Made by a program: the position numbers and the translations under genes
Source of the DNA: Pelotomaculum sp.
GTDB taxonomy: Bacteria; Bacillota; Desulfotomaculia; Desulfotomaculales; Pelotomaculaceae
Length of the DNA stretch: 7,811 bases
NCBI GenBank assembly: GCA_003489345.1
Contig: DNIT01000119.1
Coordinates: 11,932-19,742, forward strand
Reading direction: 5' to 3'
Notes under the pieces: model-generated
Databases searched by the model: none
What the model was told of the DNA's origin: nothing
Seen by the model: the letters and a program-made list of their open reading frames with translations, nothing else
Part shown: positions 1-5,522 of the stretch, in pieces
Numbering within the stretch: position 1 is the first letter of the stretch
Layout: every line of letters begins with the position of its first letter

Positions 1-41
1 GCCTCCGGCCTGGTTCCGAATACTGCCAGTACTTTAAGCAA
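1..41 (-). CDS. wecB: UDP-N-acetylglucosamine 2-epimerase (non-hydrolysing), N-terminal fragment cut by window edge
   Basis: Only the first 13 complete codons are present. Read on the minus strand from a TTG at 41-39 they give (M)LKVLAVFGTRPE, and the last two bases (GC) fit Ala. This is the hallmark N-terminus of WecB/MnaA epimerases: a first beta strand, then the G-T-R-P-E-A loop that contacts the UDP-sugar. The family interconverts UDP-GlcNAc and UDP-ManNAc in the cytoplasm for cell-wall glycopolymer synthesis. The TTG start is supported by an AAGGAG Shine-Dalgarno at 50-55, 8 nt upstream; no in-frame ATG competes. The gene follows the MazG-like gene by 66 nt. In B. subtilis mnaA is an unlinked homologue, whereas many Clostridia carry wecB next to comEB, so the context agrees. 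The match is short but very characteristic; the rest of the gene lies outside the window. Confidence 0.85.
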   Translation of the reverse strand, partial: MLKVLAVFGTRPE

Positions 42-49
42 AAATACAT

Positions 50-55
50 CTCCTT
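50..55 (-). promoter_or_regulatory. Shine-Dalgarno that fixes the wecB TTG start
   Basis: AAGGAG on the minus strand sits 8 nt before the TTG at 41-39. It is the main reason to accept a TTG start for the edge-truncated epimerase gene. Confidence 0.75.
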
Positions 56-107
56 GATAACTTATAATGTAAGATTATCCATACCGGCCGGGCAACCGGA
101 AATAGCG

Positions 108-437
108 CTAGACAACCTTTAGATAACCTTTTTCAATCAGCTTGCTGATATGCTCATTGCGGGCCTTCTCCAAATCTATCCCGTACTGCTCCTCTAGTAC
201 AAACATCATTGAAACAGCCGTCTGGGCAACATCGAGTAGTTCATAGGTTATCTTCATCATCGCCTCTTTTTCACTGAGCCTTTTGGCTTCGCCCGAGAGG
301 CCGCGCAGCTTCCCGATGGCCTGGGCCAGTTCCCCCGCTTCCTCCATCAGCTTCAGGGCTGTGGATTCAATAGTGGGGGAGAGATTATTCAACTTCGGTA
401 AAAGGATATTTTTCTTCTGCACTTTTACACACCTCAC
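108..437 (-). CDS. MazG-like nucleotide pyrophosphohydrolase
   Basis: A 109-residue all-alpha protein of the MazG/dUTPase-like superfamily, whose members hydrolyse (d)NTPs to (d)NMP and pyrophosphate in the cytoplasm. The metal-binding signature is visible: E32-E33-A-G-E36 in helix 1, then E66-L-L-D69 in helix 2 (an ExxE...ExxD arrangement), inside the segments STALKLMEEAGELAQAI and YELLDVAQTAVSMM. The length fits the short single-domain MazG-like group rather than the two-domain E. coli MazG. Two GTG starts are possible. The one at 437 has GAGG 5 nt upstream (443-446). The one at 422 has GAGGTG 7 nt upstream (430-435) and would remove five residues (MRCVK). Sequence alone does not decide. 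The stop is TAG. The gene has its own extended -10 promoter, so it may be transcribed independently of comEB. Its natural substrate cannot be inferred. Confidence 0.85.
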   Translation of the reverse strand: MRCVKVQKKNILLPKLNNLSPTIESTALKLMEEAGELAQAIGKLRGLSGEAKRLSEKEAMMKITYELLDVAQTAVSMMFVLEEQYGIDLEKARNEHISKLIEKGYLKVV

Positions 438-466
438 GTCCGCCTCATAGGAGACAGGCTAGCAAA

Positions 467-475
467 ATTATACCA
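467..475 (-). promoter_or_regulatory. Extended -10 promoter for the MazG-like gene
   Basis: The minus strand reads TGGTATAAT: a perfect TATAAT (467-472) with the TGn extension (473-475), typical of the housekeeping sigma-A holoenzyme. The -35 region 17-19 nt upstream is poor (CTTCTC/TGCTTC), which is usual for extended -10 promoters. Transcription would start near 460, giving a leader of about 20-40 nt before either GTG start. It could also drive wecB. Confidence 0.65.
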
Positions 476-517
476 CAATTGGGTGCAGGGAGAAGCATTA
501 ATCAGTGTAATTTATTG

Positions 518-536
518 AGCTTTGCGAAGCAAAACT
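518..536. repeat. Inverted repeat in the comEB-MazG gap
   Basis: AGCTTTGC (518-525), loop GAA, GCAAAACT (529-536): an 8-bp stem with one mismatch, lying downstream of the comEB stop and upstream of the MazG-like promoter. The position suits a terminator, but no T-run follows on the minus strand, so it is recorded as an inverted repeat and not as a confident intrinsic terminator. Confidence 0.4.
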
Positions 537-603
537 GCTTTATTCTCACATTATCATCACGCGTGTTCCTGGAAATTGCCCGCCATACTATGCTCCCGCC
601 AAT

Positions 604-1083
604 CTAAATCATCAGCCAGTCTTTTTGCTCCGGCGACCACTTGCAGATGACCGTTTCGCCAGTTTCATTCAAATAAACGATCCTGTCAATCAAGGCATTT
701 CTGATCATACGCCTGCAGAGCAGGCAGGGGGCGCCCGAGGCCAGGGAGCCGTCCGAGTTGAAACCCGCCACGTAGATAGACGAGCCTATCATCTTCACCG
801 GATCGCCGTTGATGATAGCGTTTTGTTCCGCGTGGACGGCAACGCACAGCTCGTATCTTTCTCCTTTGGGGACCTTGAGTTCCTTCCGGACACATCTGCC
901 CGTGTCAATGCAATTTGCCTCGCCCCTGGGTGAACCATTGAAACCGGTGCTGATAATGATGTTGTTGCGGACGATAACAGCCCCGTAAAAACGCCTCAGG
1001 CAGGTGGACCGGGTAGATACCACCTTGGCTATTTCAATAAAATACTCGTCCCAGGTCGGCCTCTGCTTGCTTTCTCCGGTCAA
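604..1083 (-). CDS. comEB: Deoxycytidylate (dCMP) deaminase, ComEB type
   Basis: A 159-residue zinc-dependent cytidine/deoxycytidylate deaminase that converts dCMP to dUMP, the substrate of thymidylate synthase. The catalytic zinc motif is complete: H84-A-E86 (E86 the proton shuttle) and P119-C120-L-L-C123. Extra cysteines at 28, 58, 64 and 80 occur in the region where dCMP deaminases hold a second, structural zinc. The N-terminus RPTWDEYFIEIAKVVSTRSTC and the GFNGSP segment (47-52) are typical of ComEB/T4-type dCMP deaminases. The start is TTG at 1083-1081 with GGAGG 5 nt upstream; the next in-frame ATG is residue 97, past the active site. The stop is TAG. It lies 97 nt after glyA, from which it is separated by a heptamer repeat. 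The link with glyA is sensible: folate one-carbon units and dUMP meet in dTMP synthesis. The name comEB reflects homology only; no competence role is implied. Confidence 0.93.
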   Translation of the reverse strand: MTGESKQRPTWDEYFIEIAKVVSTRSTCLRRFYGAVIVRNNIIISTGFNGSPRGEANCIDTGRCVRKELKVPKGERYELCVAVHAEQNAIINGDPVKMIGSSIYVAGFNSDGSLASGAPCLLCRRMIRNALIDRIVYLNETGETVICKWSPEQKDWLMI

Positions 1084-1088
1084 GTTAT

Positions 1089-1093
1089 CCTCC
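1089..1093 (-). promoter_or_regulatory. Shine-Dalgarno that fixes the comEB TTG start
   Basis: GGAGG on the minus strand lies 5 nt before the TTG at 1083-1081. There is no usable ATG or GTG near the conserved N-terminus, so this site decides the start. Confidence 0.75.
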
Positions 1094-1149
1094 GTTCCTT
1101 TCTTGAAACCCCACCCACATTGACTAATGCCTACTAACCAATCCGTGGC

Positions 1150-1184
1150 ATCTCACGTCCCACTTCCCACGTCCCACATCTCAA
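1150..1184. repeat. Tandem heptamer array after glyA
   Basis: On the plus strand five consecutive 7-mers follow the pattern ATCTCAC, GTCCCAC, TTCCCAC, GTCCCAC, ATCTCAA. On the transcribed strand this is (GTGGGAM)n flanked by degenerate GTGAGAT units. The array abuts and slightly overlaps the glyA TGA stop (1183-1181) and lies in the glyA-comEB gap. It has no hairpin or terminator form. Function is unknown. Confidence 0.7.
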
Positions 1185-2425
1185 TACAGTGGGTACCTCC
1201 GGCAGATTTCAGCAACCCGTTCTCTGGCCCGGTCCAGCCTGGCTGGATCAGCGCGGTTGACAATGGCATAGTCCATAATTTCAGCGATTAACGCCATATC
1301 CTGCGCTTTCAGGCCGCGGGTGGTGACCGCGGGGGTACCGATGCGGATCCCGCTGGAAATATTGGGCGGCTGCGGGTCAAAGGGTATGGCGTTCTTGTTG
1401 ATGGTTATACCGACGCGGTCAAACAGGACCTGGGCTTCACTGCCGGTAATGTTTTTGCCTCTCAGGTCAACCAGTACCAGGTGCGTATCGGTACCGCCCG
1501 AAACCAGCTCAAATTTCCGCTCCAGTAAAGCGCCGGCCAGAGCCCGGGCGTTGGTGACCATATCCTGCTGGTACTCTTTGAAACCAGGCTCAAGAGCTTC
1601 CTTCAGCGCTACGGCCTTGGCAGCTATTACATGCATCAGGGGACCGCCCTGGATGCCGGGAAAAACCGCCCGGTTGATTTTAGCGGCATACTTGTCGCCA
1701 TCCTTACTCAGGATCATACCGCCCCTGGGGCCACGCAGGGTCTTGTGGGTGGTGGTGGTAACGATGTCGGCATACGGCGCCGGACTCATATGCAACCCGG
1801 CCGCGACCAGGCCGGCGATATGGGCCATATCAACCATCAGGTAGGCGCCGACCTCATCTGCTATTTCCTTCATCTTGCGAAAATCGATGACGCGCGGGTA
1901 GGCACTGGCGCCTGCCACAATCATCTTGGGGTTATGCTCGCAGGCGGTGGCGCGAACCTTTTCATAATCGATGAGGCTGGTGTCTTGATCCACCCCGTAA
2001 AAAACGAAATGAAAGTATTTGCCGGATATATTGATGGGGCTGCCGTGGGTAAGGTGCCCCCCGTGGGCCAGGTCCATGCCCAGGATGGTATCGCCCGGTT
2101 TCAGCAGGGCAAAGTACACCGCGGTGTTGGCCTGGCTGCCGGAATGGGGCTGGACGTTGGCGTAATCTACTCCGAACAATTCCCTGGCCCTGGCAATGGC
2201 TGTGCTTTCAGCCAGGTCGACGTACTCGCAACCTCCATAATAGCGACGGCCGGGGTATCCTTCCGCATATTTATTGGTCAGGACGGTACCCTGCGCCTCC
2301 ATTACCGCTTTGCTGGCAACGTTTTCAGAGGCGATTAACTCCAGGGTAAACTCCTGCCGTTTGGTTTCCAATTCAATAATACGGGAAATTTCCGGGTCAA
2401 CTTCAGCAAGGGGCCGTTTCAACAT
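1181..2425 (-). CDS. glyA: Serine hydroxymethyltransferase
   Basis: A 414-residue PLP enzyme of fold type I that interconverts serine + tetrahydrofolate and glycine + 5,10-methylene-tetrahydrofolate. It is the main cytoplasmic source of one-carbon units. The PLP-lysine is K228 in the T-T-T-T-H-K-T-L-R-G-P-R-G-G motif. D199 and H202 (VDMAHIAGLV) stack on and anchor the cofactor. The NKYAEGYPGRRYYGG segment (51-65) holds the substrate tyrosines, and R361 (SGIRIGTPAVTTRG) should bind the substrate carboxylate. The length is standard for bacterial GlyA and both termini are intact. The start is ATG at 2425-2423 with a strong GGGAGGA Shine-Dalgarno 6 nt upstream. A perfect 14-bp palindrome touches that site. 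It follows rpiB by only 30 nt, so the two are probably co-transcribed, as in B. subtilis. No anomaly is seen. Confidence 0.98.
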   Translation of the reverse strand: MLKRPLAEVDPEISRIIELETKRQEFTLELIASENVASKAVMEAQGTVLTNKYAEGYPGRRYYGGCEYVDLAESTAIARARELFGVDYANVQPHSGSQANTAVYFALLKPGDTILGMDLAHGGHLTHGSPINISGKYFHFVFYGVDQDTSLIDYEKVRATACEHNPKMIVAGASAYPRVIDFRKMKEIADEVGAYLMVDMAHIAGLVAAGLHMSPAPYADIVTTTTHKTLRGPRGGMILSKDGDKYAAKINRAVFPGIQGGPLMHVIAAKAVALKEALEPGFKEYQQDMVTNARALAGALLERKFELVSGGTDTHLVLVDLRGKNITGSEAQVLFDRVGITINKNAIPFDPQPPNISSGIRIGTPAVTTRGLKAQDMALIAEIMDYAIVNRADPARLDRARERVAEICRRYPLY

Positions 2426-2438
2426 AAAAAATCCTCCC

Positions 2439-2452
2439 TACAACCGGTTGTA
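2439..2452. repeat. Perfect 14-bp palindrome beside the glyA ribosome-binding site
   Basis: TACAACCGGTTGTA is fully self-complementary. It occupies the gap between the rpiB stop (2458-2456) and the glyA Shine-Dalgarno (2432-2438), which it directly abuts. It could be an operator for a dimeric regulator or a short RNA stem, but no known operator is recognised. A related sequence, TGCAACCAGGTTGTA (2541-2555), lies about 100 bp away inside rpiB. Confidence 0.6.
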
Positions 2453-2455
2453 AAC

Positions 2456-2914
2456 TTACCGGCTTGAACAATTGTATTTGCTTTCAATAGCTCTTATTTT
2501 ATCCACCCTGCGGCTGTGGCGCCCGCCCTGGAACTCTGTCTGCAACCAGGTTGTAACAATATCCCTGGCCAGGCCGGGCCCAATCACACGCTCCCCCATG
2601 GTCAGAATGTTGGCGTCATTGTGTTCGCGCGCGGCCCGGGCTGAAAAAGTATCGTGGCACTGCCCCGCCCTGATCCCCGGCACTTTATTGGCCGCGATTG
2701 CTACCCCGATCCCCGTGCCGCAGCATAGTATGCCTCGTTCATAGGCGCCTCCGCTCACAGCTTCGGCCACAGCCAGGGCCATGTCCGGATAGTCAACCGG
2801 CTCAGTTGAAAATGTTCCAAAATCCTTGTAATCTATGGAGGATTCCTCCAGAATCGCGATTACCGTCTTTTTTAATATGTAACCGCCGTGATCGCTGGCC
2901 ACGGCAATTTTCAT
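2456..2914 (-). CDS. rpiB: Ribose-5-phosphate isomerase B
   Basis: A 152-residue RpiB/LacAB-family sugar-phosphate isomerase that interconverts ribulose-5-P and ribose-5-P in the non-oxidative pentose phosphate pathway. Visible family features are the N-terminal MKIAVASDHGG (D8-H9 near the active site), the GILCCGTGIG loop with the likely catalytic base C65 next to G-T-G, and EHNDANIL with H98, which in RpiB helps open the furanose ring. Basic residues near 132-140 (RHSRRVDKI) suit phosphate binding. Cys plus His favours RpiB over LacA/LacB. The start is ATG at 2914-2912 with a modest GGTGAT Shine-Dalgarno 6 nt upstream. The upstream gap of 111 nt to ywlE carries inverted repeats. In B. subtilis the orthologue ywlF also lies directly after ywlE. 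The supply of ribose-5-P to nucleotide synthesis links it with glyA and comEB. Confidence 0.96.
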   Translation of the reverse strand: MKIAVASDHGGYILKKTVIAILEESSIDYKDFGTFSTEPVDYPDMALAVAEAVSGGAYERGILCCGTGIGVAIAANKVPGIRAGQCHDTFSARAAREHNDANILTMGERVIGPGLARDIVTTWLQTEFQGGRHSRRVDKIRAIESKYNCSSR

Positions 2915-2961
2915 AAACGCATCACCGTTCTTTTTTAAATATAGTTGTGCCCTAACAAAAG

Positions 2962-3000
2962 TTCTACAGCAAATCCAAATTTCCCTTTAATCCTGTCGAA
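2962..3000. repeat. Long-loop inverted repeat in the ywlE-rpiB gap
   Basis: TTCTACAG (2962-2969) and CTGTCGAA (2993-3000) are inverted copies with one mismatch. They flank 23 nt that is purine-rich on the transcribed strand (contains TTAAAGGGAAATTTGG). It lies 48 nt upstream of the rpiB start. It may be part of a leader structure or of a dispersed repeat. Confidence 0.45.
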
Positions 3001-3004
3001 CAAA

Positions 3005-3018
3005 TGCTGTTTACAGCA
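3005..3018. repeat. Short inverted repeat after ywlE
   Basis: TGCTGT-TT-ACAGCA, a perfect 6-bp inverted repeat starting 8 nt after the ywlE stop. There is no downstream T-run, so it is not an intrinsic terminator. Its arms can also pair with ACAGCA at 2966-2971. Confidence 0.5.
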
Positions 3019-3025
3019 CCTTTGC

Positions 3026-3502
3026 TTAAGTCCCCCCGGAGCTTGGGCTTGCCTCCTCCAGCCTGTCCACCGCCTTGCCGATTAAATCCACCAATCTGCG
3101 GGCACAGTTGCGATAGGCTTCGAGCGGTTGCCCGATGGGGTCGGCAATATCTCCAACAGCCCCGGCATATCCTGCGAGAGTAAACACTTTCTCCGCCTGC
3201 GCGGGAGCCAGCATCTGCACATGCCGCTGGTGGGCCGTGGTCATGGTTAAAACGAGGTCTGCCTGCCCTACAGCTTCCGGGGTCAGCAGCACAGCTCTGT
3301 GCCGGTCCAAATCGATACCCATTTCAGCCAGGGCGGTTACTGCCTCAGGTGAAGCCGGTTCCCCTGCTATAGCCGCCACACCGGCCGAAGCAAACACAAT
3401 ATCCTTTTGGCAGCCCGGACGGTCTTCCAGCAGCCTCTTGGCTATGGCTCCGGCCATGCTGCTGCGGCAGGTGTTACCCGTACAGACAAAAATTATTTTC
3501 AT
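3026..3502 (-). CDS. ywlE: Low-molecular-weight protein-arginine phosphatase, YwlE type
   Basis: A 158-residue enzyme of the LMW protein tyrosine phosphatase fold. The P-loop is C7-T-G-N-T11-C12-R13-S14, with nucleophile C7 and phosphate-binding R13; the general acid is D121 in the D-P-I-G motif. Thr at position 11 is the residue that, in Bacillus/Geobacillus YwlE, selects phospho-arginine over phospho-tyrosine (tyrosine phosphatases carry a bulkier residue there), so arginine phosphatase activity is the better call. YwlE opposes the arginine kinase McsB in protein quality control; mcsB is not in this window. The start is ATG at 3502-3500, supported by GAGGTG at 3510-3515, which lies inside the last codons of mntP. 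A TTG five codons upstream is in frame but has no such site. The mntP stop lies 1 nt upstream, suggesting translational coupling. Confidence 0.93.
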   Translation of the reverse strand: MKIIFVCTGNTCRSSMAGAIAKRLLEDRPGCQKDIVFASAGVAAIAGEPASPEAVTALAEMGIDLDRHRAVLLTPEAVGQADLVLTMTTAHQRHVQMLAPAQAEKVFTLAGYAGAVGDIADPIGQPLEAYRNCARRLVDLIGKAVDRLEEASPSSGGT

Positions 3503-3503
3503 G

Positions 3504-4055
3504 TCACAACACCTCAAGAATCATTTTGGCGCCGATACCCACCAGGAGCAATCCGCCCAACAACTGGGCCCTCTCACCGACCCAACCGCCCAGAAAACGG
3601 CCAAAGACCAGCCCGGTAAAGGTCATTATACCTGCCACAATTCCGATTAGTCCCGCCACAAGCAGCAGGTTGGCCTGGTGGGTTCCCAGGGTAAAGCCGA
3701 CACTCAAGGCATCCATGCTCACACTGGCTCCCAGCAGGAGCAATCCGCCAACACTGAAATCAACCCGGACAGGCGCCTGCTCCAAACGATGCCGCCAGGT
3801 TTCCCAAACCATTTTAACGCCAAGATAGACCAGCAGCAGGGCGCCTGCAATTGCAGCCGCGCGACCCAGCAGGTTGCCGGCGAATTCACCCGCCAACCAG
3901 CCGATCAGAGGCATGGCGATGTGGAAAACAAGCACGGTCAAACTGACCAGGATGATTTGGCGCCGGTTGACTCCGGCCAGGCCGATGCCGACACAAAGAG
4001 AAAAAGCGTCTGTTCCCAGGGCAATGGCTAAAACGATCAAGGTAATAAGGCTCAT
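3504..4055 (-). CDS. mntP: Manganese efflux pump MntP
   Basis: A 183-residue inner-membrane protein with two homologous three-helix halves (DUF204 repeats), the usual length for the family. Paired signature aspartates are present: D16 in ALGTDAFSL and D115 in SMDALSVGF, both needed for Mn2+ export in characterised MntP. Six hydrophobic stretches are visible, near residues 1-25, 34-55, 62-83, 101-122, 128-150 and 163-183, with a short polar loop (WRHRLEQAPVRVDF) between the halves. The start is ATG at 4055-4053, with AGGAG 6 nt upstream. The frame stays open to 4202, but that extension is hydrophilic, lies in repeat element B and is not family-like. The stop is 1 nt before the ywlE ATG. The orthologue ywlD sits between ywlC and ywlE in B. 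subtilis. No yybP-ykoY Mn2+ riboswitch is recognised upstream. Confidence 0.93.
   Translation of the reverse strand: MSLITLIVLAIALGTDAFSLCVGIGLAGVNRRQIILVSLTVLVFHIAMPLIGWLAGEFAGNLLGRAAAIAGALLLVYLGVKMVWETWRHRLEQAPVRVDFSVGGLLLLGASVSMDALSVGFTLGTHQANLLLVAGLIGIVAGIMTFTGLVFGRFLGGWVGERAQLLGGLLLVGIGAKMILEVL
3510..3515 (-). promoter_or_regulatory. ywlE Shine-Dalgarno embedded in the end of mntP
   Basis: GAGGTG here is both the Glu-Val codon pair near the MntP C-terminus and the ribosome-binding site 7 nt before the ywlE ATG. It decides the ywlE start and couples the two genes. Confidence 0.7.
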
Positions 4056-4125
4056 GGCGCACTCCTGTTGGCCCTCTGATAAACAACTTAATGAAACCAG
4101 ACAAACATGTCGTTGCAGCGGCGGA

Positions 4126-4207
4126 TAAAAACCTGGCCATGCAGGTGCGATTTCAATCGCACCAGGCGCGTCGGCGCCGGACTTGTGTGGCCGTACCCGC
4201 ATGCAGC
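4126..4207. repeat. Intergenic repeat element, copy B (ywlC-mntP gap)
   Basis: This segment matches 6454-6515. Positions 4165-4189 agree with 6480-6504 at 23 of 25 bases, 4126-4147 agree with 6454-6475 at 17 of 22, and the far ends share an ATGCA block. The core forms GGCGC-GTCG-GCGCC (4165-4178). Compared with copy A it carries an extra perfect inverted repeat, GGTGCGATT/AATCGCACC (4144-4163). No ORF of its own is credible. It may be a dispersed mobile-type repeat or a structured RNA segment. Confidence 0.7.
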
Positions 4208-4279
4208 CGGTTTGTTAAGGGCGGCTTATATGGTACTGGCAATTTTATTTTCAGGATAAATTATTCCCAACTGAGCAAT

Positions 4280-5389
4280 TCATTCATCATGCATTTTATC
4301 AAGGTGGTTTCCAACGTCCCGGTCGACCACGTGCCAAATCCTGCCTCCGGCAGCCTTTCTCAGGCGATTCATGACAGCCAGGCCTACCCCGCTTTCCGGC
4401 AGGCCTTCAGCCAGGATAAAATCGACCTCCAAATCGTTGAAACGCCGCAAAGCTGCATATAAGCCGGCGGCTACAGTTTCCGGTTTACTCCTCTGTCCGG
4501 CCAGGACCACCTGCCCTGCGCCGGTATAATCCTCGCCGTCTGCGTAAGCCAGGATCCCCACCTGCTTACCCTTGGAGCGATACGCTGCGGCTATTTCCCT
4601 GATTTTCGCCGCAATAACCCGCGGCTCGCCTTCCAGCAGCAGGAGCGGAGCTCTGGGGGCATAATGCGTATATTTCATCCCGGGAGACCGCGGTTTGGCT
4701 GTCTGCAGGCTGCTTAACGCAGCCGGCTCAACCATCACCTTACCCAGTATCCCCGTCAATGCCTCCGGAGTAACCCCTCCCGGCCTTAAAATTGTGGGAA
4801 CCGAACCGGTCAGATCGAGAACGGTCGACTCCACACCTACTCCGGCCGCCCCCCCGTCAAGGATCATATCTATTCGCCCGTTCAAATCCTGCATTACGTG
4901 AGCAGCCATGGTAGGACTCGGGCGTCCCGAAAGGTTGGCGCTGGGCGCCGCCACCGGCGACCCGGCCGCTCTGATTAAGGCCAGCGCCACTGCGTGTCCG
5001 GGCATGCGGATGGCTACGGACGGCAGACCCGCCGTCACCTCCGGCGGCACCACCCCGCCAACCGGCAGGACCAGGGTCAGCGGCCCGGGCCAAAAGGCCC
5101 GCATCAACTCTTGCGCCGGGCTGGAGAGACATTCTACTAAATCTTTGACCTGGTCTAAATCCGCCACGTGGACAATCATGGGATTGTCGGAAGGGCGCCC
5201 CTTGACCTCAAAAATCCGCATGACCGCCCTGCCGTCCAGGGCATTTGCCCCTAGTCCGTAAACGGTTTCTGTGGGGAAGGCCACGAGCCCTCCCCGCGCT
5301 AGAATGTCTCCTGCCGCCTGGATCACTCCCGGGTCGGGATGAAGCGGGTCAACTTTTATGTACCTTGTGGCCAATATCTTTTGCGTCAT
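4280..5389 (-). CDS. ywlC: L-threonylcarbamoyladenylate synthase, Sua5/YwlC type
   Basis: A 369-residue enzyme that makes threonylcarbamoyl-AMP from threonine, bicarbonate and ATP, the first step of t6A37 tRNA modification; the TsaB/D/E partners are not here. The N-terminal YrdC domain (about 18-215) shows AFPTETVYGLG (37-47), K63-G-R65 in EVKGRPSDNP and S150-A-N152 in APSANLSGRPSPT; K and R contact the nucleotide and phosphates. The S-P-G-M-K-Y-T-H-Y-A-P motif (235-245) is the linker typical of Sua5 proteins, and 246-355 is the Sua5 C-terminal domain, ending near a conserved AVMNRLRKAA segment. The length therefore fits Sua5 rather than short TsaC. The start is ATG at 5389-5387; TGAGG lies 10 nt upstream. 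It follows prmC by 133 nt and precedes mntP by 224 nt. The same neighbour order occurs in B. subtilis. Confidence 0.96.
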   Translation of the reverse strand: MTQKILATRYIKVDPLHPDPGVIQAAGDILARGGLVAFPTETVYGLGANALDGRAVMRIFEVKGRPSDNPMIVHVADLDQVKDLVECLSSPAQELMRAFWPGPLTLVLPVGGVVPPEVTAGLPSVAIRMPGHAVALALIRAAGSPVAAPSANLSGRPSPTMAAHVMQDLNGRIDMILDGGAAGVGVESTVLDLTGSVPTILRPGGVTPEALTGILGKVMVEPAALSSLQTAKPRSPGMKYTHYAPRAPLLLLEGEPRVIAAKIREIAAAYRSKGKQVGILAYADGEDYTGAGQVVLAGQRSKPETVAAGLYAALRRFNDLEVDFILAEGLPESGVGLAVMNRLRKAAGGRIWHVVDRDVGNHLDKMHDE

Positions 5390-5522
5390 TCTAAAGTTAC
5401 CTCATTTTGTCCCGTCAAAGAAGCGCAAGACCGCATCCGGTTCCCTGCCGCAGTCATGCGCGGTTTATATTCTGCCTGTAAGAGACAGTGCTGCAGCATT
5501 CCTCCGGCGCCAACGAAAGCAT

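Noticed and set aside
42..107. Separate promoter for wecB in the AT-rich stretch (GATAAT or TATAAG)
   Set aside because: No -35-like hexamer lies at 16-18 nt and there is no TGn extension. Read-through from the MazG-like promoter suffices.
78..107. Terminator hairpin after the MazG-like gene (CCGG repeats)
   Set aside because: The arms are only 4 bp and no T-run follows on the minus strand.
625..933. Plus-strand ORF of 102 codons opposite comEB
   Set aside because: It is antisense to a well-supported dCMP deaminase with intact zinc motifs, has no family resemblance, and such shadows are common in GC-rich codon use.
1631..2338. Plus-strand ORF of 235 codons opposite glyA
   Set aside because: Long, but wholly antisense to glyA. 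The composition is a by-product of glyA codons and no domain is recognised.
2915..2960. Sigma-A promoter before rpiB (TAGAAC, 17 nt, TATATT)
   Set aside because: The -10 is fair but the -35 matches only three of six bases. Too weak to annotate in an AT-rich gap.
3135..3650. Plus-strand ORF of 171 codons opposite ywlE and mntP
   Set aside because: It is antisense to two complete genes that keep their catalytic residues. The protein sequence shows no coherent fold or family motif.
4056..4202. N-terminal extension of mntP to an upstream ATG at 4202
   Set aside because: It would add 49 mostly hydrophilic residues encoded by the repeat element. The family N-terminus and a good AGGAG site both point to the ATG at 4055.
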